Of a stretch of 64,000 bases of DNA, positions 17,766 through 26,138 are shown piece by piece. The stretch is from an uncultured Alphaproteobacteria bacterium (GTDB lineage: Bacteria > Pseudomonadota > Alphaproteobacteria > Micropepsales > Micropepsaceae): contig CAIOYY010000037.1 in the NCBI GenBank assembly GCA_903862715.1, forward strand, positions 1 to 64,000, in the 5' to 3' direction. The first letter of the stretch is position 1. Every line of letters begins with the position of its first letter. The notes below the pieces were generated by a model. The model saw nothing but the letters and a program-made list of their open reading frames with translations. It was not told where the DNA came from and did no database searches. A program made the position numbers and the translations under genes.

Positions 17766-20023
17766 GGGGTGAGGACGGTGCGATAGGGAAAGCTCGCACG
17801 GACAGTCTCGACACGCATGGGAAAACGTATCGGTGTACTGGTACGAAAGGCTTCGATCTGGTCGAGAAAATTTTCCGAATTGATCCAGCCGTCGTTGCCG
17901 CCGACCAGCGCAAACCAGTTGCTGTCGAGGTCCGACATATCGGAGATGTGACGCGCCTGGGCGCCGAAATCGGTGGTGACCGCCTCGGTCGATAAATCAT
18001 GGCTGGCGCGCCACAGTGTGTCGGTCGAACCCGGCCAGGGAATATCGGTGAAATGGTACCGCGATCCGACCAGCGGGATCATGCCGAAATTGTGCTCGAG
18101 TGACAGGCGATGCATATCGCCCCAGGTGGCGTAGGTGTTCAGCGTGATTGCGGCGCGTTCCAGCGCGGCGGCGAGGTGTCGCTCGATGATATCGTGCGGC
18201 ATCGCCTCGATCCGCGCCGCATAGTCGAGATATTCTTCACCCCCCGTTTCGATGATCGTCTGTTCGGTGTCGTCTGCGATCAGCGGTACCAACGTTCCAA
18301 CAATGGCCTGAAAAGCGACCGCGCCGCGGGAAGCGACATCAAAGCGCCCATCCCACGCGGACAAGAGAGCGAGGCTGGAGGCGGCAGTCGCCGAAAGGTC
18401 TTGTATTACGCTTCCCTGTGCCGTGAGGACGTCGCGCAGATGCGCTGCGGAAATCATATAGGTATCGCTCTGGATCGCCTGAATATCCGGCACCGTCAGG
18501 CCGGACGCCGGCGCGAGAAGCGCGCGCATGCGCAGGACGCGGTCATTGCCGGAATAGAAATACCCGATGGGGAAAGGCGTTTCGGCCGGCTTGTTGTTGG
18601 CGGAGGCAACAAAGCCGGAAGCCGGATTGTAGCTCTGCGGCAGGTCGCGGGAGGTGAGGATATTATCCCACGCCACGATGTCTGACAGTGGGCGAACGAC
18701 ATCGAGGGGCAGAACGGCGGAGCGGCGCGGAAGATGCGTCGTCGTTAATTGTCCTATATTTCCGCTTCTGTCGGCATAGACGAAATTCTGTGCCGAAATG
18801 GCGAAGGGCTCGAGGCTGGAGCGAAAACTGTCCCAGTCGGTCGCGCGATTAGCGGCAAGCATCGCAGAAAGCTCGTCGCTGGGGCGGTGGCCGATCCACT
18901 TCAAAGCAAAAATTTCACCGTCACGGTGAGGCACGATGTCGGCGTCGGACATCACCGGGCCATAAGGGGATTCGCGCAAGGTGATGGTGTCGTCGCCCCA
19001 CCAGCGCACTTTCACCGTTTCATCATGCGAGACGATCTGATCCGCCGGCACGCTGGAGAGATCAATCAGGTCGCTCGCCGCCGAACGCATATTGGTGCCG
19101 CCCCACGCGATGTCGGGATTTCTGCCCACGGCGACGAAGGGAAGGCCGGGCACCATCAGCCCGACCATGTGATAGGAGGGCGACTTCAATCCTGCCAGCA
19201 GCCAGATATTCGGCAGATCGATTCCTAGATGGGGATCGCTGGCAATGATCGCCGCGCCCGATAATGTCTTGCTGCCGCCGACCGCGAAGCTGTTGGAGCC
19301 GGTGCGCGCCGTACCGGAAAGAATGTCGTTCAGATATTGCATCGCCGCGTCGTCTTCGTAATCGAAGGACGGCGCCGAGGCGCTGCCATGTTTCAATGCG
19401 TCTGCCCAGATCTCCGGCCAGTCGGGCCGGTCGCGTAACGTCATCAGGCGAAACCAGCTCAGCCAGGACACATCGACCGAAGCGAGACGGCTTAAGGTCA
19501 GAATTTCCTCTGCGCGCCACGGTTCGCGGTCGATACCGAGCACCTCATATTCATGCGGGAGTATTTCCACATTGCGCTGATAGTGATTGAGCCCAAGGAC
19601 GAAGGCATCGAGGAAGTCCTTCGAGGGGGCGGTCATATGGGCATAGACCTCGCCGGAGGTGCGCCCGAGATCGAGCAGGCGCAGCGCATATTCGACATCG
19701 GCGATGCCGGGAACGGGGCCGGTTATTTCGCGCAGGCGTCCTTGCGAAACGCGGCGCAGGATTTCCATTTGACCGAGCCGCAGATGCGCATGAACCACCC
19801 CAAGCGCGAAAGCGGCATCGCGGTCGGTCTCGGCCTCGATGAAGGGAACCTGCTCGGCGCTCCAGTAGATCGTCACCGGGCGATCCAGCGCTGCGCCCGC
19901 CAGCGGGATCATGGCAAGGCGCTCTTCGGTGCTCGTCGGGTCGGGCAGGCCGCCGAGACCAGCACAAGCGGTCAAGGCGGCAGCGGCCATAACGGCGAAC
20001 GACATGCGCGACAGAATATTCAT
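17762..20023 (-). CDS. Penicillin acylase family lipoprotein (N-terminal nucleophile amidase)
   Basis: 753 residues. A lipoprotein signal ends in the lipobox LTAC, so it should be anchored in the periplasm. The precursor layout of penicillin/AHL acylases is visible: an alpha part, then the autocleavage site TGSNSFAVGG, where Ser243 becomes the N-terminal nucleophile of the beta chain and Asn244 follows as usual, and then IIASDPHLG. These enzymes hydrolyse amides such as N-acyl homoserine lactones, N-acyl amino acids or beta-lactam side chains. The ATG at 20023 is chosen for the signal peptide. It is the first gene of a coupled pair with GH3. Confidence 0.92.
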   Translation of the reverse strand: MNILSRMSFAVMAAAALTACAGLGGLPDPTSTEERLAMIPLAGAALDRPVTIYWSAEQVPFIEAETDRDAAFALGVVHAHLRLGQMEILRRVSQGRLREITGPVPGIADVEYALRLLDLGRTSGEVYAHMTAPSKDFLDAFVLGLNHYQRNVEILPHEYEVLGIDREPWRAEEILTLSRLASVDVSWLSWFRLMTLRDRPDWPEIWADALKHGSASAPSFDYEDDAAMQYLNDILSGTARTGSNSFAVGGSKTLSGAAIIASDPHLGIDLPNIWLLAGLKSPSYHMVGLMVPGLPFVAVGRNPDIAWGGTNMRSAASDLIDLSSVPADQIVSHDETVKVRWWGDDTITLRESPYGPVMSDADIVPHRDGEIFALKWIGHRPSDELSAMLAANRATDWDSFRSSLEPFAISAQNFVYADRSGNIGQLTTTHLPRRSAVLPLDVVRPLSDIVAWDNILTSRDLPQSYNPASGFVASANNKPAETPFPIGYFYSGNDRVLRMRALLAPASGLTVPDIQAIQSDTYMISAAHLRDVLTAQGSVIQDLSATAASSLALLSAWDGRFDVASRGAVAFQAIVGTLVPLIADDTEQTIIETGGEEYLDYAARIEAMPHDIIERHLAAALERAAITLNTYATWGDMHRLSLEHNFGMIPLVGSRYHFTDIPWPGSTDTLWRASHDLSTEAVTTDFGAQARHISDMSDLDSNWFALVGGNDGWINSENFLDQIEAFRTSTPIRFPMRVETVRASFPYRTVLTP

Positions 20024-20141
20024 GGAAGGACGGTTGCCCCCTGAAGGCGATACGCGTCTATATGCGCGGCCTGTTTTCGGCCCGGTCATGGTAATTCAGT
20101 CTGTGGCTGATGTCCTTAAGCAGCGGAGCACTAACGCATCT

Positions 20142-20171
20142 TTGACAGGGTGGGGCGTGCGCCCCTATAGA
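20142..20171 (+). promoter_or_regulatory. Sigma-70-type promoter with a dyad in the spacer
   Basis: TTGACA at 20142-20147, an 18-nt spacer, then TATAGA at 20166-20171, 29 bp upstream of the ceramidase-family ATG. The spacer holds the inverted repeat GGGGCG TG CGCCCC (20152-20165), a place where a bound regulator would block or distort RNA polymerase. Confidence 0.6.
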
Positions 20172-20199
20172 AATACACTTCTGATGCGGGTTTTCGCGA

Positions 20200-20910
20200 A
20201 TGCAGCAGATATTCGGACCGAGATATTGTGAAACGCCCGCAGTTTTTGCGCAGGGCATGTTTCCGGTAGAGCCGTTCAATACCTATTCCAACCTCGTCAT
20301 CATCTTCTTTGCGATCCTTGGATTCGGCGTCACCCTGCGCCGCGCGCCGCGCGCCGCGGATCTTCATATCCTCTGTGTGCTGCTTCTTGCGACGGGGCTC
20401 GGCAGCTTCTTCTGGCATGGATTGCGCGAACGCTGGGCGTTGTCGGCGGACGTGTGGTCGGGTGTCCTTTTCCTGATGGCGTTGTTCTTTTTATGGGCGC
20501 GCCGCGTAATGCCCCTTATGCAGGCGATCATTTTCTTCGTGGCATTTTTTCTGGTCACCAAGATTTCCGATGAGATCAATCTGATCTCCTATGGACGCTG
20601 GGCCTCAATGATGCCCGCTATCATGCTGTTCGGCGGCTACATGATTTATCGGACGGTGAAATTCTCCACGCCCGCAGCGGTTTTCGGCACTATCGCCGTT
20701 GTGTCGTCATTGACGGCGCTGACATTTCGAACCGTGGATCGTTTCGAGGCGATCTGTAGTACCTATCCTGTCGGTACGCATTTCCTTTGGCATATTTTTC
20801 TCTCCGCCGCCGCGTTCCTCGGCATTCTGGCGATTGTCTTCGTGATCCGTCCGGGCCGTACCATCGAGACGGTGATGCGCCGCGCGCCGGTGGGGGCACC
20901 CGCAGAGTAA
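20200..20910 (+). CDS. Ceramidase-family integral membrane hydrolase
   Basis: 236 residues, about seven transmembrane helices. The conserved pattern of the alkaline ceramidase/CREST superfamily is visible: YCE near the start, EPFNTYSN near residue 24, GSFFWHGLRERWAL-D around residues 68-85 and the C-terminal GTHFLWHIFLSAAA. The histidines and aspartate of these blocks form the zinc site in characterised members. The likely activity is hydrolysis of an amide in a membrane lipid such as ceramide, inferred only from family. A good sigma-70 promoter lies just upstream. Confidence 0.82.
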   Translation: MQQIFGPRYCETPAVFAQGMFPVEPFNTYSNLVIIFFAILGFGVTLRRAPRAADLHILCVLLLATGLGSFFWHGLRERWALSADVWSGVLFLMALFFLWARRVMPLMQAIIFFVAFFLVTKISDEINLISYGRWASMMPAIMLFGGYMIYRTVKFSTPAAVFGTIAVVSSLTALTFRTVDRFEAICSTYPVGTHFLWHIFLSAAAFLGILAIVFVIRPGRTIETVMRRAPVGAPAE

Positions 20911-21269
20911 ACAGGCCCGGCCGATGGCGCGTTTGGGCGCCGGAAAATACGTGCGGTGGGAAATTCCCTTTGGATCGGGAAAGCCTCGAAGTCTTATCCC
21001 GCCGGATCGGGGCAGAGAGCATTCGCAAAATCGCGCTCCGTACGTCGGCCAGCATCTGGAAACCCTTCATCCATGCCGCTGCGCAGCAAGTTCCATGAAA
21101 TCTCTTGACTTATCCACAGCGGCGGAACTATTAATAAATTGTTAACCATATAACCTTGCGGTCGACTCCCACGAGTCGGTGACAGACAGGGATGGGTCTT
21201 GGGTCTGACGGCGTCTTTTGGCCGGGGTGTCGAACAGGGAGCAGAGGTCACACGTGTAAAGGTGTGCAT
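20911..21269. other. 359-bp intergenic region with promoter and long leader
   Basis: No credible gene is visible. The first 180 bp show nothing recognisable. The second half carries a sigma-70-type promoter at 21105, then an A/T-rich stretch, a small hairpin CGACTC CCAC GAGTCG (21163-21178) and about 90 further bases before the ATG at 21270. The resulting 5' untranslated leader of roughly 125-130 nt is long enough for post-transcriptional control. Confidence 0.5.
21105..21134 (+). promoter_or_regulatory. Sigma-70-type promoter for the PilZ-methyltransferase gene
   Basis: TTGACT at 21105-21110, an 18-nt spacer, then TATTAA at 21129-21134 inside a locally A/T-rich stretch that stands out from its surroundings. 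It would drive the gene at 21270 with a leader of about 130 nt. Confidence 0.5.
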
Positions 21270-22715
21270 ATGCTTGCCTATGAAGAGTTAAAGGGTTCTA
21301 CCGGAAGAGAAATTTGGTTTCGGCCGCCGCGGTTCAGCGCCCGCGAGCTGTTCCCGAGCCGTGCGCCGCGCGTGCGCGTCGGCACCTCCGCATTCCAGTT
21401 GCACGACATCAGCCTCGGCGGTCTCGCGGCTATCTCCAAGAATTCCGGTGATTCGCCACTGGAAGTGGGCGAGGTCATTCCGCTGACTGTCCAGCAATGC
21501 GGCCTTCCGATTTTCGAGGCCCAAGCGCGCGTCTGCCGTGTCGAGAACACCCATTTCGGCTCTAAGATCGCTTTCGCCTTCGTGGACGCCTTCGTCGAGT
21601 TCGATAAGCTCCTCAACCGCAACGTGCAGGCGCAGATTGCCGCCCAGCCCTTGCTGCTGAATTCAGAAGCCCATCAGCTCGTTCCCAAGGAATATCGCGT
21701 CCTTTGTTCCGATATCCTGCGGGTGCTTCGGTCCTATCGTACGCTGCTCAACCACAATGTCGGCTCGACGCGCGAAGTACGGCATCAACTCGATGACAAC
21801 AGCGCCTATGAGGCCTGCGAGGGCCGTATGGTCGAGCACTGGCGCTCGTTATGGCGCACCGGAAACGATATCGCGCGCGAGGTGATGGGCCATCGCGAAG
21901 TTCGCGAAGCCACCAAGGAATTCACCGAACTCGTTTTGACGCCGGAAATGCGCCTCGGCGCGATCTGGGATCGCAGCTATGCGAAACCGCTGGGCTATCC
22001 CGGCGACTTTCTGGTGATGAACCAAGTCTATACCGGCGAACGCATCGGCACCGATGTCTATCAGCAATTGATTCATCGCCTGGGCTTGGAAGTGGCGGAA
22101 TGCATCGGAACGCGCATGGAAGTGGTGCGCACCCATATTGGCAATGTCGTGCGCGAGCGCGGACAGGGCCGCGCCGCGAAAATCCTGAGTCTTGGCTGCG
22201 GAACGGCGCGCGAGGTGGAGTTGTTTCTTTCGACGCAGCGCGCCACGGGACGGCGTGCCGATTTCACACTGATCGATCAGGAACAGGCCGCGCTGCGTTA
22301 CGCTTACGAACATTCCTACCCGCATGTCATCGCCAGCAAGGGGCAATTCTGCGTTCAGTGCATCAACCTGTCCTTCACGGACATCCTGCGCTGGACCAAC
22401 GGCATTTCGATGCTCCCGCCGCAGGACATGATCTATTCGGTGGGACTGCTCGATTACTTGACCGACCGCCGCGCGACCGCGCTGGTCCACCGGCTCTACA
22501 GCGCGCTGGCGCCGGGAGGCCTCTTGATCATCGGCAACATGAATGAAACGCCGCTCAGCAATCTCTGGCCGATGGAGTTCCTCGCCGACTGGACGCTGGA
22601 ATATCGCAACGACGCTGAGATGATGGGGTGGGCGAACGGATTGCAGGCGAAGTGCGCCTGGACCGAAACCGAGCCGACCGGTCGCGTGCGTCTTCTCTTC
22701 GTGCGTAAGCCTTGA
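21270..22715 (+). CDS. PilZ domain and SAM-dependent methyltransferase fusion
   Basis: 481 residues. Residues about 20-115 look like a PilZ domain (FSARELFPSRAPRVRV and the HDISLGGLA block matching the D/NxSxxG motif). The C-terminal half is a class I methyltransferase with the SAM-binding motif ILSLGCGTAREVELF near residue 305 and an acidic beta-2 end (LIDQEQAALRYA). The C-terminal part resembles proteins annotated as 3-hydroxypalmitate methyl ester synthases (PhcB-like). PilZ suggests c-di-GMP input, although the RxxxR arginines are not classical. ATG at 21270 is chosen for an AAAGGTG 7 nt upstream; an ATG at 21192 would add 26 unlikely residues. It converges one base from a histidine kinase gene. 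Confidence 0.8.
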   Translation: MLAYEELKGSTGREIWFRPPRFSARELFPSRAPRVRVGTSAFQLHDISLGGLAAISKNSGDSPLEVGEVIPLTVQQCGLPIFEAQARVCRVENTHFGSKIAFAFVDAFVEFDKLLNRNVQAQIAAQPLLLNSEAHQLVPKEYRVLCSDILRVLRSYRTLLNHNVGSTREVRHQLDDNSAYEACEGRMVEHWRSLWRTGNDIAREVMGHREVREATKEFTELVLTPEMRLGAIWDRSYAKPLGYPGDFLVMNQVYTGERIGTDVYQQLIHRLGLEVAECIGTRMEVVRTHIGNVVRERGQGRAAKILSLGCGTAREVELFLSTQRATGRRADFTLIDQEQAALRYAYEHSYPHVIASKGQFCVQCINLSFTDILRWTNGISMLPPQDMIYSVGLLDYLTDRRATALVHRLYSALAPGGLLIIGNMNETPLSNLWPMEFLADWTLEYRNDAEMMGWANGLQAKCAWTETEPTGRVRLLFVRKP

Positions 22716-22716
22716 A

Positions 22717-24198
22717 CTAGCTCGCGGCGCGCAAGCTATTCGGCAGGCCATCCGGCAGAAGACGCTTGGGCGGCAGAAGAATATTCACCGTGGTGCCCTT
22801 CGACACCTCGCTTTCTACCGTCAGATTGCCGCCATGTAGTTCGGTCAATTTAAGGGCCAGCGGCAATCCAAGTCCTGCGCCGCCATTCTTCCGGGCATAG
22901 GCGCTTTCCACCTGCTCGAACGGGCGTAAGACGCGTTCCAGATCTTCAGGTGAAATGCCGATACCATTGTCCACAATGCGGACTGCAATGCCGTCATAGG
23001 GGCTAGCGGTAAGGGACACGTTCACCTCGCCGCCCTCCTGCGTGAATTTCAGCGCATTGGACAGAAGATTGAGAATGATCTGGCGCAGTAATCTTTCGTC
23101 CACCACGGCATAAACCGGCGTCGTGGGCCCGGAATATTCAAGCTTCACCTTCGCGTAGCTGGCTCTGCTTTCGCACATATGCAAGCAGTCGCGCAGCATG
23201 TCGCCCATTTCGACATGGTCGTCACGCAATTCGATCTTGCCGGCGTCGGCTTTGGCGAGGTCGAGAATGTCGTTGATGATCTGGAGAAGGCGCGCGCCGC
23301 TGAGATTAATGTCACCAGCATATTCGGCATATTTGCTGTTGCCGAGCGGGCCGAAGGATTGGCGGCGCAGAATTTCGGAGAAGCCGATGATCGCATTCAG
23401 CGGCGTGCGCAGTTCATGGCTCATATTCGCCAGGAACTGGTCTTTCGAACGGTTCGCTCTCTGCGATTCCCGCAGGAGGATGTTCGTATATTCGTTCTTC
23501 ATCTCGACGATTTTGCCGGAGATGTAGATGCGGCGGAAATAAAGTTCCTGAATATAGCTCGAGAACAGGCCGACGCCCGACGCCATGATCAGGAAGAAAT
23601 TATTGCTGATATAATTGTCCATAGGGATCGGATTGATCACCGCTGCAGACAGTTGATAGCTGAGTACGAGGCTCAGCGTTATCGCTAGCCCGTAGAGAAA
23701 TTTGAGACGGATCAAGCTGCCGCAATAGATCACGACCATGATCAGGCCGGCATAGTATACGCTGTTGAAGGGTGGCGGCATGACCGCCGTCATCGCAATG
23801 ACGCCGAAGCCGGTCGCCAGCATCGAAACCGAAAGGGCGATCTGGCCAAAACGCGGGAAATGCGGCGAGAATGTAAAGGCGAATACCGCAATCAGGATCG
23901 GGCATACCATCCCGTAGCGGATGGTCAGGATGAGCGGCGTCGCCACGCCCCCGACAATGCGGTCGAGAATGCCATAGGTGACATAAAGCATCGTACCCGC
24001 GATCAGATAGGCGCGGATTAGATTGATCGAACGCGAGAAGGTTTCCTCTGAAAACCGGCGTTCGACGCCGGGATCACGGAAGCTGAGGCGGGTGTGTAAA
24101 AGCTCAAAACTCTGCTCATCGACTTCGAGGTGTTTTACCTCGCGCCGATTGCGCAGCGAATTCTTCGCCTCACTCCAGAAGGTCTCCGATACGTTCAC
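22717..24198 (-). CDS. Membrane sensor histidine kinase
   Basis: 493 residues: a cytoplasmic N-terminus, six predicted transmembrane helices (roughly residues 60-225), then a HisKA domain with the H-box QFLANMSHELRTPLNAIIGF and a HATPase_c domain with N-box (LLSNALKFTQEGG), G1 (VDNGIGISPED) and G2 (GGAGLGLPLAL) motifs. There is no receiver domain. The start is GTG at 24198; no in-frame ATG precedes the conserved N-terminus. It faces the PilZ-methyltransferase gene with a single base between stops. No response regulator is adjacent. Confidence 0.88.
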   Translation of the reverse strand: MNVSETFWSEAKNSLRNRREVKHLEVDEQSFELLHTRLSFRDPGVERRFSEETFSRSINLIRAYLIAGTMLYVTYGILDRIVGGVATPLILTIRYGMVCPILIAVFAFTFSPHFPRFGQIALSVSMLATGFGVIAMTAVMPPPFNSVYYAGLIMVVIYCGSLIRLKFLYGLAITLSLVLSYQLSAAVINPIPMDNYISNNFFLIMASGVGLFSSYIQELYFRRIYISGKIVEMKNEYTNILLRESQRANRSKDQFLANMSHELRTPLNAIIGFSEILRRQSFGPLGNSKYAEYAGDINLSGARLLQIINDILDLAKADAGKIELRDDHVEMGDMLRDCLHMCESRASYAKVKLEYSGPTTPVYAVVDERLLRQIILNLLSNALKFTQEGGEVNVSLTASPYDGIAVRIVDNGIGISPEDLERVLRPFEQVESAYARKNGGAGLGLPLALKLTELHGGNLTVESEVSKGTTVNILLPPKRLLPDGLPNSLRAAS

Positions 24199-24528
24199 GT
24201 CGATCCCATCGCGTAGGGAGCATGCCTAGCCCTGTTCCAGACCATCTTCGGCCGATCCGGTAAATATTCTGATACTTTCCTATTGGTTAACTCCCTTTTT
24301 ATGTCGCACGGGCCTGTTTCCCCTCTTAAGGGTCCTGAAAAGGGGGGCGCCTGCACAAGTCTCACGTGGGGCCTTCTCAGGCCCCACTCCAGAAGAATTG
24401 ATGAAAATGCCATCGATGCGCCGCCCGGTGACCCCGTCTGGGGCGCAAGGCAAGAGGTTAAGAAGCACCACACGGGGAGCTGGAACCGGGTCGCCGGGGG
24501 AACACGCCCGCGAAGTTACGCCTGCGGC
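24199..24528. other. 330-bp intergenic region without a credible gene
   Basis: It separates the histidine kinase start from the folE stop, both on the minus strand. Short frames here have no Shine-Dalgarno sequence or family signal. It contains the GC stem-loop at 24366-24387 and a smaller CCCC-GTCT-GGGG hairpin near 24433, either of which may end the folE transcript. Confidence 0.4.
24366..24387 (-). terminator. GC-rich stem-loop downstream of folE
   Basis: GTGGGGCC TTCTCA GGCCCCAC is a perfect 8-bp stem with a 6-nt loop, about 140 bp after the folE stop and 170 bp before the histidine kinase start. There is no T-tract, so termination is only possible. Confidence 0.3.
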
Positions 24529-25170
24529 TTAAGCGCTGACCATGCGCAGGAAGCGCTGCTCGAGCTTTTCGTTTTCCTTGAAGCTGCCGAGAAATGCCGT
24601 GGTGACGGTCATGGCATGTGTCTTCTGAATGCCGCGTGTCACCATGCATTGGTGGCTGGCTTCGACAAGGACGGCGAGGCCGATGGGCGACAGCACCTCA
24701 TCGATAGTGTTGGCAATCTGGGCTGTGAGGGATTCCTGTGTTTGCAGGCGCTGGGCAAAAATGTCGACCACGCGCGCAAGCTTGGAAATGCCGACCACGC
24801 GGTTGCGCGGCACATAGGCAATATGGACCTTGCCGTAAATCGGGATCATGTGGTGCTCGCAGTGGCTCACAAAATCCACGTCCTTCAGAAGGATCATGTC
24901 GTCATAGCCGTCGACTTCCTCGAAGGTCGTCTGCAGCGTTGCATCCGCATCGGCGTCATAGCCGCCGAAATATTCTTCCCATGCGCGCAACACGCGATCA
25001 GGGGTTTCCAGCAGTCCTTCACGATCGGGATTTTCACCGATAAAGGCGAGAAGGCTCCTGAGGCATGCCATGGCTTGCTGGCGCGTCGGGTGGCGTAATC
25101 CGCGTTGGTTGTCCCAAGCTTCTACTTCTTGTCCGGCTTCAGATGCGGTTTCCGGAATTTTGCGATCCAT
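24529..25170 (-). CDS. folE: GTP cyclohydrolase I
   Basis: 213 residues with the zinc-type GCYH-IA signature. Zinc ligands are in FVSHCEHHMIPIYG and HQCMVTRGIQK; AYVPRNRVVGISKLAR and QRLQTQESLTAQIA form the rest of the active site. It converts GTP to 7,8-dihydroneopterin triphosphate, the entry to folate and other pterins. The gene lies downstream of the CDP-alcohol phosphotransferase on the same strand and beside an operon encoding a PTPS-fold protein. That position suggests it may also feed a local pterin pathway in addition to folate synthesis. A dyad lies just upstream of the start. Confidence 0.95.
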   Translation of the reverse strand: MDRKIPETASEAGQEVEAWDNQRGLRHPTRQQAMACLRSLLAFIGENPDREGLLETPDRVLRAWEEYFGGYDADADATLQTTFEEVDGYDDMILLKDVDFVSHCEHHMIPIYGKVHIAYVPRNRVVGISKLARVVDIFAQRLQTQESLTAQIANTIDEVLSPIGLAVLVEASHQCMVTRGIQKTHAMTVTTAFLGSFKENEKLEQRFLRMVSA

Positions 25171-25190
25171 AAATTATCATCCGTATTGGC

Positions 25191-25204
25191 GGTAGGTGCC
25201 TACC
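25191..25204. promoter_or_regulatory. Dyad upstream of folE
   Basis: GGTAGG TG CCTACC, a perfect 14-bp inverted repeat 20 bp upstream of the folE ATG. It fits an operator or the start of a short leader hairpin; no known regulator site is recognised. Confidence 0.3.
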
Positions 25205-25320
25205 TGCCTGTTGATTTACACCCTGCCGGGCCTGGGCGATGAATGTTCGCCGCTCCTCTTAAACGCAGTTTTCGCCCTTACGCTGCGTTGCGTCTAGAGC
25301 ATGCTTCATGCTGCGCTGCA

Positions 25321-26076
25321 TCATATCGAAGTTTGGGCGGTATGAAGCCGCCAGAGCCAGACGATGTCGGTCAGGAAGGACGCCGAAAGAACCAGAAGGA
25401 CGAGCGCCGCCAGCGGGCCCGATACAGAGGGCGGGCATAGGGGCGACAGGCAAAGGATAAGCCCGCCCAGTGTGATCGCGCATACCGCTCGCCTCCGCTG
25501 AGAGAAGGGAAGGGTGTTGCGAAAGACGGGCGAAGCGATTTGCAGGGCGTGGAACAAATAGTGCCAAAGCCCTGCCAGAAGAACCCACCCACCCGCATGC
25601 CCCGACCGGAAGATCATCAGCGCCAGAACCAGCGTGTAAAGGGCGTCAAGCTCCTGATCGAGCCGGGCGCCAAACCGGCTGGTAAGTGTGTATTTCCGCG
25701 CTACCCAGCCATCGACTCCATCGAGAGCGAGGGCGAATCCCATTAACGCGGTTACGGTCCAGCCATGGTCGCGCAGACTTTCCGGGGCGGCGGCAAGCGC
25801 GGCAAGATTGGCAATGAGCGCTGCGCGGAGGATGGTGACACGATTGGCCGCGCCCAGCGATGTATGTGGCAGGTGATCGGAAAGTCCGAGGAGCAAAACG
25901 CCCATGAAGGCGCAGAAGACGATAAGGGCGATAGGAAGGCAAATAAGGGGCAGGTTCAGCCCGATCCGAAACAGGAGGCCAAGGACGACCACTGCCGCAA
26001 AACCGATAGCGGTCTGCACAATGGCATCGCGTTTCAAATTTGCGTGGACAGGCCTATCTTTCGAAACAGCGTTCAT
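25321..26076 (-). CDS. CDP-alcohol phosphatidyltransferase family membrane protein
   Basis: 251 residues, about six transmembrane helices. The full CDP-alcohol phosphotransferase motif D-x2-DG-x2-AR-x8-G-x3-D-x3-D is present at Asp119, Asp122, Gly123, Ala126, Arg127, Gly136, Asp140 and Asp144. These enzymes transfer a phosphoryl-alcohol from a CDP-activated donor to an acceptor, making phospholipid headgroups or related phosphodiesters. It lies 150 bp upstream of folE on the same strand and diverges from the dehydrogenase-led operon across a 62-bp gap. That suggests joint control with the pterin-like cluster. Donor and acceptor cannot be inferred. Confidence 0.88.
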   Translation of the reverse strand: MNAVSKDRPVHANLKRDAIVQTAIGFAAVVVLGLLFRIGLNLPLICLPIALIVFCAFMGVLLLGLSDHLPHTSLGAANRVTILRAALIANLAALAAAPESLRDHGWTVTALMGFALALDGVDGWVARKYTLTSRFGARLDQELDALYTLVLALMIFRSGHAGGWVLLAGLWHYLFHALQIASPVFRNTLPFSQRRRAVCAITLGGLILCLSPLCPPSVSGPLAALVLLVLSASFLTDIVWLWRLHTAQTSI

Positions 26077-26138
26077 TGCCGGGCGGGCGCCTTAATGGAA
26101 CTAAAGATTCAGCTCCTTTTCTATCACGCGAGTGTTTG

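Noticed and set aside
24433-24444. CCCC-GTCT-GGGG hairpin also present near 61992
   Set aside because: Only 12 bp are shared and the flanks differ, so this is most likely chance in GC-rich DNA rather than a repeat family.
24195-24473. A 92-codon minus-strand frame between the kinase and folE
   Set aside because: No Shine-Dalgarno sequence, atypical composition and no homology pattern; treated as intergenic.
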